Source: Dactylosporangium sp. AC04546 (GTDB lineage: Bacteria > Actinomycetota > Actinomycetes > Mycobacteriales > Micromonosporaceae). From it: 9,004 nucleotides of DNA. The notes beneath the pieces are model-generated. The model was not told the origin of the DNA. It was given only the letters and a program-made list of their open reading frames with translations, and did not search any database. The position numbers and the translations under genes are program-made. Below, piece by piece: positions 1-5,504 of this stretch (the stretch's first letter is position 1; each line of letters opens with the position of its first letter). The stretch spans positions 1-9,004 of the forward strand of contig NZ_JAHYSG010000216.1 of NCBI RefSeq assembly GCF_022095675.1. The letters are read 5' to 3'.

Positions 1-17
1 GCCCGCAGCGTTCCTGA
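1..17 (+). CDS. Possible C-terminal tail of an upstream gene
   Basis: One frame entering the window reads Pro-Gln-Arg-Ser and ends in TGA at 15-17, 30 bp before the solute-binding protein gene. That spacing would suit the last gene of an upstream operon, for example the permease or ATPase that a solute-binding protein needs. Four codons cannot identify a product, and a stop this close could be chance, so this is only a pointer to what may lie outside the window. Confidence 0.2.
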
Positions 18-30
18 CACCCCCACCGTC

Positions 31-37
31 GAAGGAG
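31..37 (+). promoter_or_regulatory. Ribosome binding site of the solute-binding protein gene
   Basis: GAAGGAG lies 10 nt upstream of the ATG at 48 and supports that start. No convincing -35/-10 pair is visible in the 47 bases before the gene, so its promoter is probably outside the window or it is read through from an upstream gene. Confidence 0.6.
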
Positions 38-47
38 TCCCCCGACC

Positions 48-1145
48 ATGAGACTCAGAAGCCTCACCGCCGGCGTCGTCGCCTCGTTAGCCCTCCTCAC
101 CGCCGGCTGTGGCGCGAGCGCCGCGCCGGACAACTCCGCCGGCGACCCCGCCGCGCTCGGCGGTAACGCCGTCCAACGGCAACTCGACACCCTCTACGCC
201 GACGCGAAAAAGGCGGGTGAGACCCAGGTCGTGGTGTACGGGCCGGGTCAGGAGTTCTACGAGCCGGCGTACCGGGTCTTCATGCGGCGCTACCCGGCCA
301 TCAAAGTCGTGTCGGAGTCGATCTTCGGCGAGAAGCTGAACACCCGCCTCGACCAGGAGTTCGCCAGCGGCAAGCACGTCGGATCGGTGCAGACCCACGG
401 CGGGTCGGGCACCGCCGCGGCGGTGAAAGCCGGCCGATGCGAGGGCTACCAGCCGTCCACGGCCGACTATCTACCGAAGGACCAGGTCGGGCCGGGTAAC
501 ACCTACCACGCGTTCGTCCACTTCGGAGTAGGTATCGAGTACAACAGCGACAAGCTCAAGGCCGATCAGGCGCCCAAGGGCTGGCAGGAACTGGCCGACC
601 CGAAATGGAAGGGACGCCTCGTCGCGGTCGACCCGGCACTCGTCGGCGCCACCGCGCTCATGATCTCCAACCTGATGACGGAGCAGAAGCTGGACGAGGC
701 GTGGGTGCGAGGCACGCTCGCCAACAAGCCGCTCATCGTCGACACGGCGGCGCTGGCCGAGCAGGCGGTCGCCCGCGGCGAACGGGAGGTCATGCTCGTC
801 AACAACACCGGGGTGTTCACGACCAGCAAGAAGAAGAACCTGCCGGTGGCGTTCGTGTTCCCGACGGCCGAGGGCGCCCGCCTCGACACGATGTACGTCT
901 GCATGCTCAAGGGCGGGCCGAACCCCAACGCGACGAAGCTGTTCACCAACTGGCTGTTCACCGCCGAGGCCCAGGCCGAACTGGCCAAGACCGGCGTGTT
1001 CGGCACCCGGCCGGGCACCGCCGCCCCGCCCGGGTTCCCGACCCTCGACGCCATCAAGGACAAGATCATCCCGCAGATCCCCGTGGACCAGCAGGGTCCC
1101 GAGGCCCAGAAGACGGTCGGCCTGATCAAGCAGATCCAAGGCTGA
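48..1145 (+). CDS. ABC transporter substrate-binding lipoprotein (iron/aminoethylphosphonate type)
   Basis: This 365-aa protein is predicted to capture a solute outside the membrane and pass it to an ABC permease. The N-terminus is a lipoprotein signal: basic MRLR, a hydrophobic stretch, then the lipobox LTAGC with Cys21 as the predicted lipidated residue. The mature part looks like a type 2 periplasmic-binding fold. A VVVYGPGQEFYEPAY segment (about 61-75) starts the first lobe, and GWQELADPKWKGRLVAVDP (about 178-196) is typical of the Fe(3+)/2-aminoethylphosphonate-binding subgroup. The C-terminal NATKLFTNWLFTAEAQ region is also typical of that subgroup. The length is normal for the family. 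The gene is followed after 51 bp by the FAH-family gene on the same strand, so the ligand may be the substrate or a metal cofactor of that operon. No permease or ATPase gene is present in the window. The family is fairly secure; the ligand cannot be read from the sequence. Confidence 0.88.
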   Translation: MRLRSLTAGVVASLALLTAGCGASAAPDNSAGDPAALGGNAVQRQLDTLYADAKKAGETQVVVYGPGQEFYEPAYRVFMRRYPAIKVVSESIFGEKLNTRLDQEFASGKHVGSVQTHGGSGTAAAVKAGRCEGYQPSTADYLPKDQVGPGNTYHAFVHFGVGIEYNSDKLKADQAPKGWQELADPKWKGRLVAVDPALVGATALMISNLMTEQKLDEAWVRGTLANKPLIVDTAALAEQAVARGEREVMLVNNTGVFTTSKKKNLPVAFVFPTAEGARLDTMYVCMLKGGPNPNATKLFTNWLFTAEAQAELAKTGVFGTRPGTAAPPGFPTLDAIKDKIIPQIPVDQQGPEAQKTVGLIKQIQG

Positions 1146-1183
1146 GCAATCCCCGCATGATCAGGGCCGGGCGCGGCCGAGAC

Positions 1184-1191
1184 GAGAGGAG
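1184..1191 (+). promoter_or_regulatory. Ribosome binding site deciding the GTG start of the FAH-family gene
   Basis: GAGAGGAG sits 5 nt before the GTG at 1197. It supports this GTG over any later start, and the resulting N-terminus (MRFGVFGDD) suits the family. Confidence 0.65.
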
Positions 1192-1196
1192 TAGCG

Positions 1197-2066
1197 GTGC
1201 GGTTTGGGGTGTTCGGGGACGACCGGTTGGCTGTGGTTGCCGGGGAGGACGCGATCGACGTCACGGACCTGCTCGAATTGGGCCCGGTCGGGCCGCAAGG
1301 TCCGCTCCAGCGGCTGCTGGAACGTCGCTACGAGCCGGCCGAGCTGGCGTCCGAGCGGCTGGCGAGCCTTCGGCGGTGGCCGATCGCCGAGCTGAACTGG
1401 CGCGCCCCGCTGCCGCGGCCCGGCAAGATCATGGGGGCGCCCGCGAACTACGTTGAACACGTCGACGAGATGCCCGACGCCCACACCATCCTGGACTGGG
1501 GGATGTTCATGAAGGCGAGCTCGTCGGTGACCGGCCCGGACACCGACGTCCGGCTGCCGTATCTGGACAAGCGGACCGACCAGGAGGGTGAGCTGGGGGT
1601 CGTGATCGGCCGTACCGCCCGCGACGTCCCGATCGACGAGGCCCTCGGCTACGTGTTCGGCTACACGTGCGTGCTGGACATCACGGTCCGTTCCACTGAG
1701 GACAGATCGACCCGCAAGTCGTTCGACACGTTCACCCCGCTGGGGCCGTGGGTCACCACCGCCGACGAGGTGGGGGACCCCGCCGATCTGCGACTGCGTT
1801 GCTGGGTCAACGACGAGCTGCGCCAGGACGCGGCGACGAAAACGATGATATTCGGCGTGCCGGAGCTGGTCGCCTACGCCAGTTCCGTCATGACGCTGTG
1901 GCCCGGCGACGTGATCGCCACCGGCACCCCGGCGGGCGTCGGGCCGCTGCGTCACGGGGACACGGTCGCCGTCGAGATCGAACGGGTCGGCCGGCTCCAG
2001 GTCGGCGTGAGCTCAGTCGGGGCCATCGCGTACGCGGACCGGCCCGGTCACGGAGGGAAGCGATGA
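1197..2066 (+). CDS. Fumarylacetoacetate hydrolase (FAH) family protein
   Basis: This 289-aa cytoplasmic enzyme belongs to the FAH superfamily, whose members cleave or decarboxylate 2-oxo acids from aromatic catabolism using a divalent metal. Residues 1-70 form the N-terminal domain. The catalytic domain starts at PGKIMGAPANYVEHVDEM (76-93), with the conserved Lys77, Asn84-Tyr85 and His88. It continues through MFMKASSSVTGP (103-114) to QEGELGVVIGR (129-139). The predicted metal ligands are Glu130, Glu132 and Asp161 (in GYTCVLDITVR), all present. KSFDTFTPLGPW (174-185) and GDVIATGTPAGVG (237-249) are near-textbook family motifs, so the enzyme looks intact. Its stop overlaps the MarR start (ATGA), placing it in a translationally coupled operon. 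Possible activities include acylpyruvate hydrolase, 2-hydroxyhepta-2,4-diene-1,7-dioate isomerase or ureidoglycolate lyase; the sequence does not distinguish them. Confidence 0.92.
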   Translation: MRFGVFGDDRLAVVAGEDAIDVTDLLELGPVGPQGPLQRLLERRYEPAELASERLASLRRWPIAELNWRAPLPRPGKIMGAPANYVEHVDEMPDAHTILDWGMFMKASSSVTGPDTDVRLPYLDKRTDQEGELGVVIGRTARDVPIDEALGYVFGYTCVLDITVRSTEDRSTRKSFDTFTPLGPWVTTADEVGDPADLRLRCWVNDELRQDAATKTMIFGVPELVAYASSVMTLWPGDVIATGTPAGVGPLRHGDTVAVEIERVGRLQVGVSSVGAIAYADRPGHGGKR

Positions 2067-2554
2067 ACACAGTGCCCTCGCCTGTTCCGCAGGCGGTCGA
2101 GACCGACATGTACCAGCAGCCGGGTCACCTGATCCGGCGAGCGCAGCAGGTCCACAACTGGCTGTGGACGACCGACGTGTCGAACGAGGTCACGTCGACG
2201 CAGTTCGCCGTGCTCAGCGCGATCGCCTCGACACCGCACATCGACCAGAACTCGCTGTCCCGGCAGGTGTCGCTGGACACCTCAACCGTCGGCGACGTGG
2301 TCAACCGGCTGCTGGAACGCGGGTACGTCGTCCGCAGCCGCGACCCCGACGACCGGCGGCGCAACGTGCTCACGCTCACCGAGGAGGGCGACCGCCTGCA
2401 TGCCGTGATCTCGGTCGCGGCGAGCCGGATGACCGAGCGGCTCGTCGAGAGCCTGAGCGAACAGGACCGCGACGACCTGGTCCGGATCCTCCAGACGCTG
2501 GTGGAGGCCGGCGAGGCGCTGCGGAACACGGCGGAGGGTGGAGGCCGGCGATGA
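2063..2554 (+). CDS. MarR family transcriptional regulator
   Basis: This 163-aa protein is a dimeric winged-helix regulator of the MarR family, which often responds to aromatic acids and controls neighbouring catabolic or efflux genes. Helices at about 20-40 would form the dimer interface. The wHTH runs from about 45 to 108, including SLSRQVSLDTSTVGDVVNRL (64-83) as the recognition region. The wing DPDDRRRNVLTLT (94-106) carries the characteristic Asp and Arg residues. The C-terminal helices (about 115-155) complete the dimer. The ATG at 2063 is chosen because it overlaps the preceding TGA (ATGA) and has GGAGGG at 2052-2057. An in-frame opening continues upstream only because of high GC. Its own stop overlaps the next start in the same way. 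Being embedded between enzyme genes, it most likely regulates this operon. The inducer is unknown. Confidence 0.92.
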   Translation: MNTVPSPVPQAVETDMYQQPGHLIRRAQQVHNWLWTTDVSNEVTSTQFAVLSAIASTPHIDQNSLSRQVSLDTSTVGDVVNRLLERGYVVRSRDPDDRRRNVLTLTEEGDRLHAVISVAASRMTERLVESLSEQDRDDLVRILQTLVEAGEALRNTAEGGGRR

Positions 2555-3549
2555 GCAGGATCTCGGTGACGCTGGCGTGCGGCGACTACGACCGCACCGA
2601 GGCGCTGCGCACCGGCGCCGTGCGCCCTGAGGGCGTCGACTTGACCTACCTCGCGTTGCCGCCCGAGGAGGTCTTCTACCGGATGCTGCGGCATCGCGAG
2701 TTCGACGCCGCGGAGCTGTCGCTGTCGTCGTACGTGCTGAACCTGGCGCGCGCGGCCGACTTCGTGGCGATTCCGGTGTTCCCGTCGCGGACCTTCCGGC
2801 ACAACGGGATCTACGTCAACACAGCCGCCGGCATCGCCGAGCCCGCCGACCTCGCCGGCCGGCTGGTGGGCGTCCCGGAGTACCAGATGACCGCCGCCGT
2901 CTTCATCCGTGGCGTGCTCGCCGAACGCCACGGTGTGCCCGTGACGGCCGTGCGGTACCGGACGGGCGGGCTGCACGAGCCCGGCCGTGCGGAGAAGCTG
3001 CCACTGCCGGCGAGGGTTGCGGAGCTGGGCATCGAGGTGGAGCCGGTCGGCCCCGGCCGGACCCTCGCCTCGATGCTCGTGGCCGGTGAGATCGACGCCC
3101 TCTACAGTGCGCGGATGCCGCTGCCGTTCGCGCACGGCGACCCGTCCGTCCGGCGGCTCTTCGGCGACCCGCGACGGGTGGAAGAGGCGTACTTCGCCGA
3201 CAGCGGGGTCTTCCCGATCATGCACACGGTCGTGCTGCGCCGCGACGTCTACGAGCGGCGGCCGTGGCTGGCGCGGTCGCTCTACAAGGCGTTCGACGAA
3301 GCGCGGCAGCAGGCGACGCGCATGATCGGCGAGACCAACGCGCTGCGCTACTCGCTGCCCTGGCTGTACGACGAGGTCGAGCGCACCCGGGCCACGATGG
3401 GCCGGGACTTCTGGCCGTACGGCGTCGACGCCAACGACGTCACCCTGCGGACGTTCCTGCGCTACTCGTACGAGCAAGGCCTCACCGACCGCCAGTGGGA
3501 ACCGGCGGAGCTCTTCGCGCCCGAGGCGCTCGAATCATTCATCGTCTAG
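2551..3549 (+). CDS. 4,5-dihydroxyphthalate decarboxylase-like protein (Pht5 family)
   Basis: This 332-aa protein resembles the Pht5/OphC group, which decarboxylates 4,5-dihydroxyphthalate to protocatechuate and has a fold related to type 2 periplasmic-binding proteins. Family-like segments are the N-terminal TLACGDYDRTEAL (7-19), PVFPSRTFRHNGIYVN (75-90), a lobe hinge region near DLAGRLVGVPEYQMTA (100-115), GEIDALYSARMP (179-190), and MHTVVLRRDVYERRPWL (224-240) leading into a long C-terminal helix. There is no signal peptide or lipobox, so it is predicted cytoplasmic, which favours an enzyme over a transport protein. It starts with ATG in an ATGA overlap with the MarR gene, with GGAGG at 2540-2544. 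Its neighbours (FAH-family and dienelactone hydrolase-family genes) agree with an aromatic-acid role. Many annotated members of this group are untested, so the actual substrate may be another carboxylic acid, and a non-enzymatic solute-binding role is not excluded. Confidence 0.8.
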   Translation: MSRISVTLACGDYDRTEALRTGAVRPEGVDLTYLALPPEEVFYRMLRHREFDAAELSLSSYVLNLARAADFVAIPVFPSRTFRHNGIYVNTAAGIAEPADLAGRLVGVPEYQMTAAVFIRGVLAERHGVPVTAVRYRTGGLHEPGRAEKLPLPARVAELGIEVEPVGPGRTLASMLVAGEIDALYSARMPLPFAHGDPSVRRLFGDPRRVEEAYFADSGVFPIMHTVVLRRDVYERRPWLARSLYKAFDEARQQATRMIGETNALRYSLPWLYDEVERTRATMGRDFWPYGVDANDVTLRTFLRYSYEQGLTDRQWEPAELFAPEALESFIV

Positions 3550-3553
3550 GAGG
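3547..3553 (+). promoter_or_regulatory. Ribosome binding site overlapping the preceding stop codon
   Basis: TAGGAGG includes the TAG stop of the decarboxylase-like gene and lies 7 nt before the GTG at 3561. The arrangement implies that ribosomes ending on the upstream gene can restart on the next one. It fixes the GTG as the start of the hydrolase gene. Confidence 0.7.
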
Positions 3554-3560
3554 TTTCGCA

Positions 3561-4250
3561 GTGCGGATCACGCTGCCCTCGGGGACCCCCGCGATCCTGG
3601 CCCGGCCACGGCCGCAGCCACCGGCGGGGTTCGAGCACGGGCTCGTCCTGCTCCCCGACGTGTTCGGGCTACGCCCGCTCTACGACGACCTGTGCGAACA
3701 GCTGTCGCAGCGCTGGGGACTGGTCGTGTGCGCGCCGGAGCCGTTCCCGGGCCGTGATCTCCCGCCCGACGTGCCCGCACGGTTGGCCGTCTCGCGCGAG
3801 ATCCCGGACGCCGATCGGCTGCGCGACATCAGCGAGGCGGCCGACGCCACGGGCTGCGCCCGGCTGGCGCTCATCGGCTTCTGCCAGGGCGGGACGTATG
3901 CGTACCACGCCTCGCGGCTCGACCGCTTCGCCCGGTTGGTGGCGTTCTACGGCCCCGTGCGCCCGCCGGAGGCCGGGCTCGGGCCGGGCCAGACCCGGGT
4001 GCTGGACGCCCTCGCCGAGGGCCGGCCCGGGCGAGTGCTGGCCCTGCTCGGTGGGAGCGACCCGCTGGTACCGGAGGACGACGTCGCGGCACTGGAGCGG
4101 GCCGGGGTGAGCGTCATGCGGTATCCGCAGGCAGGGCACGGCTTCGTGCACGACCCGGACCGGCCCACGCACCGGGCCGCCGACGCGGCTGACGCCTGGC
4201 GCCGCTGCGAGGATTGGTTGAGGCTGGGCCGGGCGCCGCTCGGTCGGTGA
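3561..4250 (+). CDS. Dienelactone hydrolase family protein
   Basis: This 229-aa alpha/beta hydrolase is close in length to classical dienelactone hydrolase, which opens 4-carboxymethylenebut-2-en-4-olide to maleylacetate in chlorocatechol breakdown. The catalytic triad is readable: Cys108 in the nucleophile elbow GFCQGG (106-111), Asp167 in LGGSDPLVP (163-171), and His193 in AGHGFVHD (191-198). The N-terminal LPDVFGLRP (31-39) aligns with the family's EIFG-type segment, with Asp33 in place of the Glu that controls the Cys nucleophile in the classical enzyme. The GTG start is set by the well-placed SD; an in-frame opening further upstream lies inside the previous gene and is a GC artefact. It is the last gene of the operon and is followed by a strong palindrome. 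Its partner genes suggest hydrolysis of an ester or lactone intermediate, but the family is promiscuous. Confidence 0.9.
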   Translation: MRITLPSGTPAILARPRPQPPAGFEHGLVLLPDVFGLRPLYDDLCEQLSQRWGLVVCAPEPFPGRDLPPDVPARLAVSREIPDADRLRDISEAADATGCARLALIGFCQGGTYAYHASRLDRFARLVAFYGPVRPPEAGLGPGQTRVLDALAEGRPGRVLALLGGSDPLVPEDDVAALERAGVSVMRYPQAGHGFVHDPDRPTHRAADAADAWRRCEDWLRLGRAPLGR

Positions 4251-4276
4251 GTACCTGTTGTCCGGCGCGGTGCCAG

Positions 4277-4308
4277 CCGCACCGCGGCCGGCGCCGGCCG
4301 CGGTGCGG
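4277..4308. terminator. Perfect 32-bp palindrome, probable bidirectional terminator
   Basis: The half-site CCGCACCGCGGCCGGC (4277-4292) is followed directly by its exact reverse complement (4293-4308). As RNA this gives about 14 G:C-rich pairs closed by a 4-nt loop. It lies between the ends of two convergent genes, 26 bp after the hydrolase stop and 59 bp from the stop of the leftward small gene. No T-run follows on either side, which is common for actinobacterial terminators. A protein-binding site is the main alternative. Confidence 0.6.
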
Positions 4309-4367
4309 GCGTGCCGTTCGGCTCCGCCGTCCCAGGCGCTGCGGCGTGGTCACGAGCGCAGCTGCGT

Positions 4368-4637
4368 CTACAACCGTCGTAGACCCGCCTGGAAGAGCAG
4401 GTCGTCGACCGCGGGAGCCAGGCGCTCCGCCTCCAGCAGCGGCAACGTCATATGGTCGGTGCCGCGGCGGATCTCCACCCACGGCGACAGGGCACCGGGC
4501 TGTTGCGCGAGCCGCAGCACGGTGATGCCAACGACCTCGGGCCGTGAACGGTGCGCCCCGACGGCGTGGGCGTTGAACGGCGGCCGATCTGCCGTGCATG
4601 CGGTGCCGAGACACCAGTCCGGGTGGTCGTCAGACAC
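4368..4637 (-). CDS. DUF6907-like small protein
   Basis: This 89-aa protein matches the general pattern of the actinobacterial DUF6907 group as I recall it. It has an N-terminal HPDWCLGTAC (5-14) followed by Asp/His residues (Asp17, His24, His29). A beta-rich middle segment VVGITVLRLAQQPG (35-48) and PWVEIRRG (52-59) follow, then a C-terminal helix LPLLEAERLAPAVDDLLFQAG (65-85). Cys9, Cys14 and nearby His residues could bind a metal, which is inference. The GTG at 4635-4637 is chosen because GGAGG lies 4 nt upstream and the protein then begins MSDDHPDW; a GTG ten codons earlier lacks an SD. The gene is divergent from the small GntR gene, a pairing seen repeatedly in Micromonosporaceae and Streptomyces. 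The function is unknown. Confidence 0.68.
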   Translation of the reverse strand: MSDDHPDWCLGTACTADRPPFNAHAVGAHRSRPEVVGITVLRLAQQPGALSPWVEIRRGTDHMTLPLLEAERLAPAVDDLLFQAGLRRL

Positions 4638-4755
4638 GACACCTCCAATGCGAGGTACGGCGGCCACTCGGCGCCATCGTCTGTGCAGGTTCGGAGGGCC
4701 GTCATACGAATCGGGGGTCGGCGAAGAGACCGTCCGGGCAAGACGTGCCGCGCCG

Positions 4756-4883
4756 GCCAGGGGGCAACCCTGGCGCCAACCCGGGAAGCCGTACTAGCAA
4801 AGTAGCCCGGGTAACCCGGGTAAGTCTAGGCGTCTTTGGACTGGTGTCAGTAGGCGTGGTGTACTCGACGAGCCAACCCGGGA
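4756..4883. promoter_or_regulatory. Repeat-rich divergent control region with CCCGGG elements
   Basis: Between the divergent DUF6907-like and GntR genes there are several repeats. GCCAGGG/CCCTGGC is an inverted repeat with a 5-nt loop (4756-4774). GCCAACCCGGGA occurs exactly at 4775-4786 and again at 4872-4883. CCCGGGTAA occurs twice in tandem at 4806-4823. CTAG also occurs at 4794-4797 and 4826-4829. Four CCCGGG cores in 103 bp, two of them flanking the predicted promoter region, look like operators, most simply for the adjacent GntR-type protein. The binding protein is inferred. Confidence 0.5.
4836..4865 (+). promoter_or_regulatory. Possible promoter of the GntR gene
   Basis: TTGGAC (4836-4841) and TGTACT (4860-4865) are separated by 18 bp and end 29 bp before the ATG at 4895. 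The -35 element is good and the -10 matches four of six consensus bases. It lies between the tandem CCCGGGTAA repeats and the second GCCAACCCGGGA copy, so a repressor on those sites could block it. Confidence 0.35.
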
Positions 4884-4894
4884 GTCGTTCCACC

Positions 4895-5179
4895 ATGCCT
4901 GTCGAGCCGTTCCGTCCTGAATATCAGCGTGTCGCCGACGACCTGCGCGAGCAGATCCGATCCGGCCAGTTGACGCCGGGCGAGAAGTTGCCGACGAAGC
5001 GACAGCTGGCAGCCCACTACGGCGTCGGGGAGACCTCCATCGACAACGCGATGCTGTTGCTGCGCGCCCAGCATTGGGTGCGCGGTCATCAGGGACGGGG
5101 CGTCTTCGTCGCCGACGAGCCCCCAGCCGGCAGCGGCGGCGCCGCGCCCGACGGTCCCCAGGCAGCTCAGACCTCGTAG
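4895..5179 (+). CDS. Small GntR-type winged-helix DNA-binding protein
   Basis: This 94-aa protein is a GntR-type wHTH with almost nothing else. EYQRVADDLREQIRSGQLTP (9-28) gives the first helix and the GntR-typical turn. GEKLPTKRQLAAHYGVGETS (29-48) is the helix-turn-helix start, followed by the recognition helix to about 57 and the wing GHQGRGVFVA (64-73). The remaining 20 residues are low-complexity and Gly/Ala/Pro-rich. There is no FCD, UTRA or aminotransferase effector domain, so it may sense nothing itself or act as a simple autorepressor. The ATG at 4895 is preceded by GGGAG (4880-4884), and the reading frame before it is not protein-like. Proteins like this occur both near integrative elements (as with the pSAM2 KorSA type) and scattered in actinobacterial chromosomes. 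No integrase or att site is visible here. Confidence 0.83.
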   Translation: MPVEPFRPEYQRVADDLREQIRSGQLTPGEKLPTKRQLAAHYGVGETSIDNAMLLLRAQHWVRGHQGRGVFVADEPPAGSGGAAPDGPQAAQTS

Positions 5180-5362
5180 CCGCGCGGCTCCACGGTGATG
5201 CGTGGACGCTTTCCCATCCCTCGCCGTCCGTCCTCTCGCGAACCCACCTGCCCGGCTCCTCGGCGTGGGTGACCCGCGGGAACCAGCCGCCGCGCAGCGG
5301 CGTCATTCGAGGTCTTCTCGGCCCGCCGGCCTTGAGGCACCGCGACCCACCACGCAGTCGCA

Positions 5363-5398
5363 GGGCCGGGGCCGGCCGTCCAGGCCAGGCCCCGGCCC
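5363..5398. terminator. Strong hairpin, possible terminator between convergent genes
   Basis: GGGCCGGGGCC (5363-5373) and GGCCCCGGCCC (5388-5398) are exact 11-bp inverted arms around a 14-nt loop that can pair further through GGCC/GGCC. A weaker nested stem, CCCGA/TCGGG (5396-5400 and 5415-5419), follows. Its place between convergent genes suits termination from the left. There is no adjacent T-run. Confidence 0.5.
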
Positions 5399-5475
5399 GA
5401 GTCCCGCGGGAGCATCGGGCCTCAACCACCACGAACCGAGGCCAAAAAACGCTCTTCGATCTTTCCGGTCACCCT

Positions 5476-5500
5476 CGCCTGCGGCCGGCAGCCGGAGGCG
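5476..5500 (-). terminator. Probable terminator of the TPR gene
   Basis: The arms CGCCTGCGGC (5476-5485) and GCCGGAGGCG (5491-5500) form a 10-bp stem with one mismatch and a 5-nt loop, beginning 4 bp past the TPR gene stop on the minus strand. A T6 run follows about 27 nt further on, too far for a classical intrinsic terminator, but the hairpin position is typical. Confidence 0.55.
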
Positions 5501-5504
5501 CCCG

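Larger units (their letters stand above)
5180..5504. other. Convergent intergenic region, no convincing gene
   Basis: This 325-bp gap lies between the ends of the GntR gene (+) and the TPR gene (-). Open frames exist on both strands but lack family features and sensible starts. It contains two strong hairpins (described separately) and a run of six A at 5443-5448, which reads as T6 on the minus strand. One minus frame ends at 5167 with a short sequence (MGKRPRITVEPRGYEV) that has good codon use but is only 16 residues from its nearest ATG. Confidence 0.6.

Noticed and set aside
2125..3477. A 450-codon minus-strand frame opposite the MarR and decarboxylase-like genes
   Set aside because: The residues are His/Arg/Gly/Val-rich with no family motifs, and the plus strand carries clear, coupled genes with SD sequences.
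4448..4741. Minus-strand frame overlapping the DUF6907-like gene (begins MPGRSLRRPP, includes MTALRTCTDDGAEWPPY)
   Set aside because: The middle part looks mildly protein-like, but there is no SD. The rest is Arg/Ser/Pro-rich, and the overlapping DUF6907-like frame has much better family features.
4895..5179. The GntR / DUF6907 pair as part of an integrative pSAM2-like element
   Set aside because: Such pairs occur in these elements, but no integrase, excisionase, replication gene, tRNA or att repeat is seen, and neighbouring genes look chromosomal.
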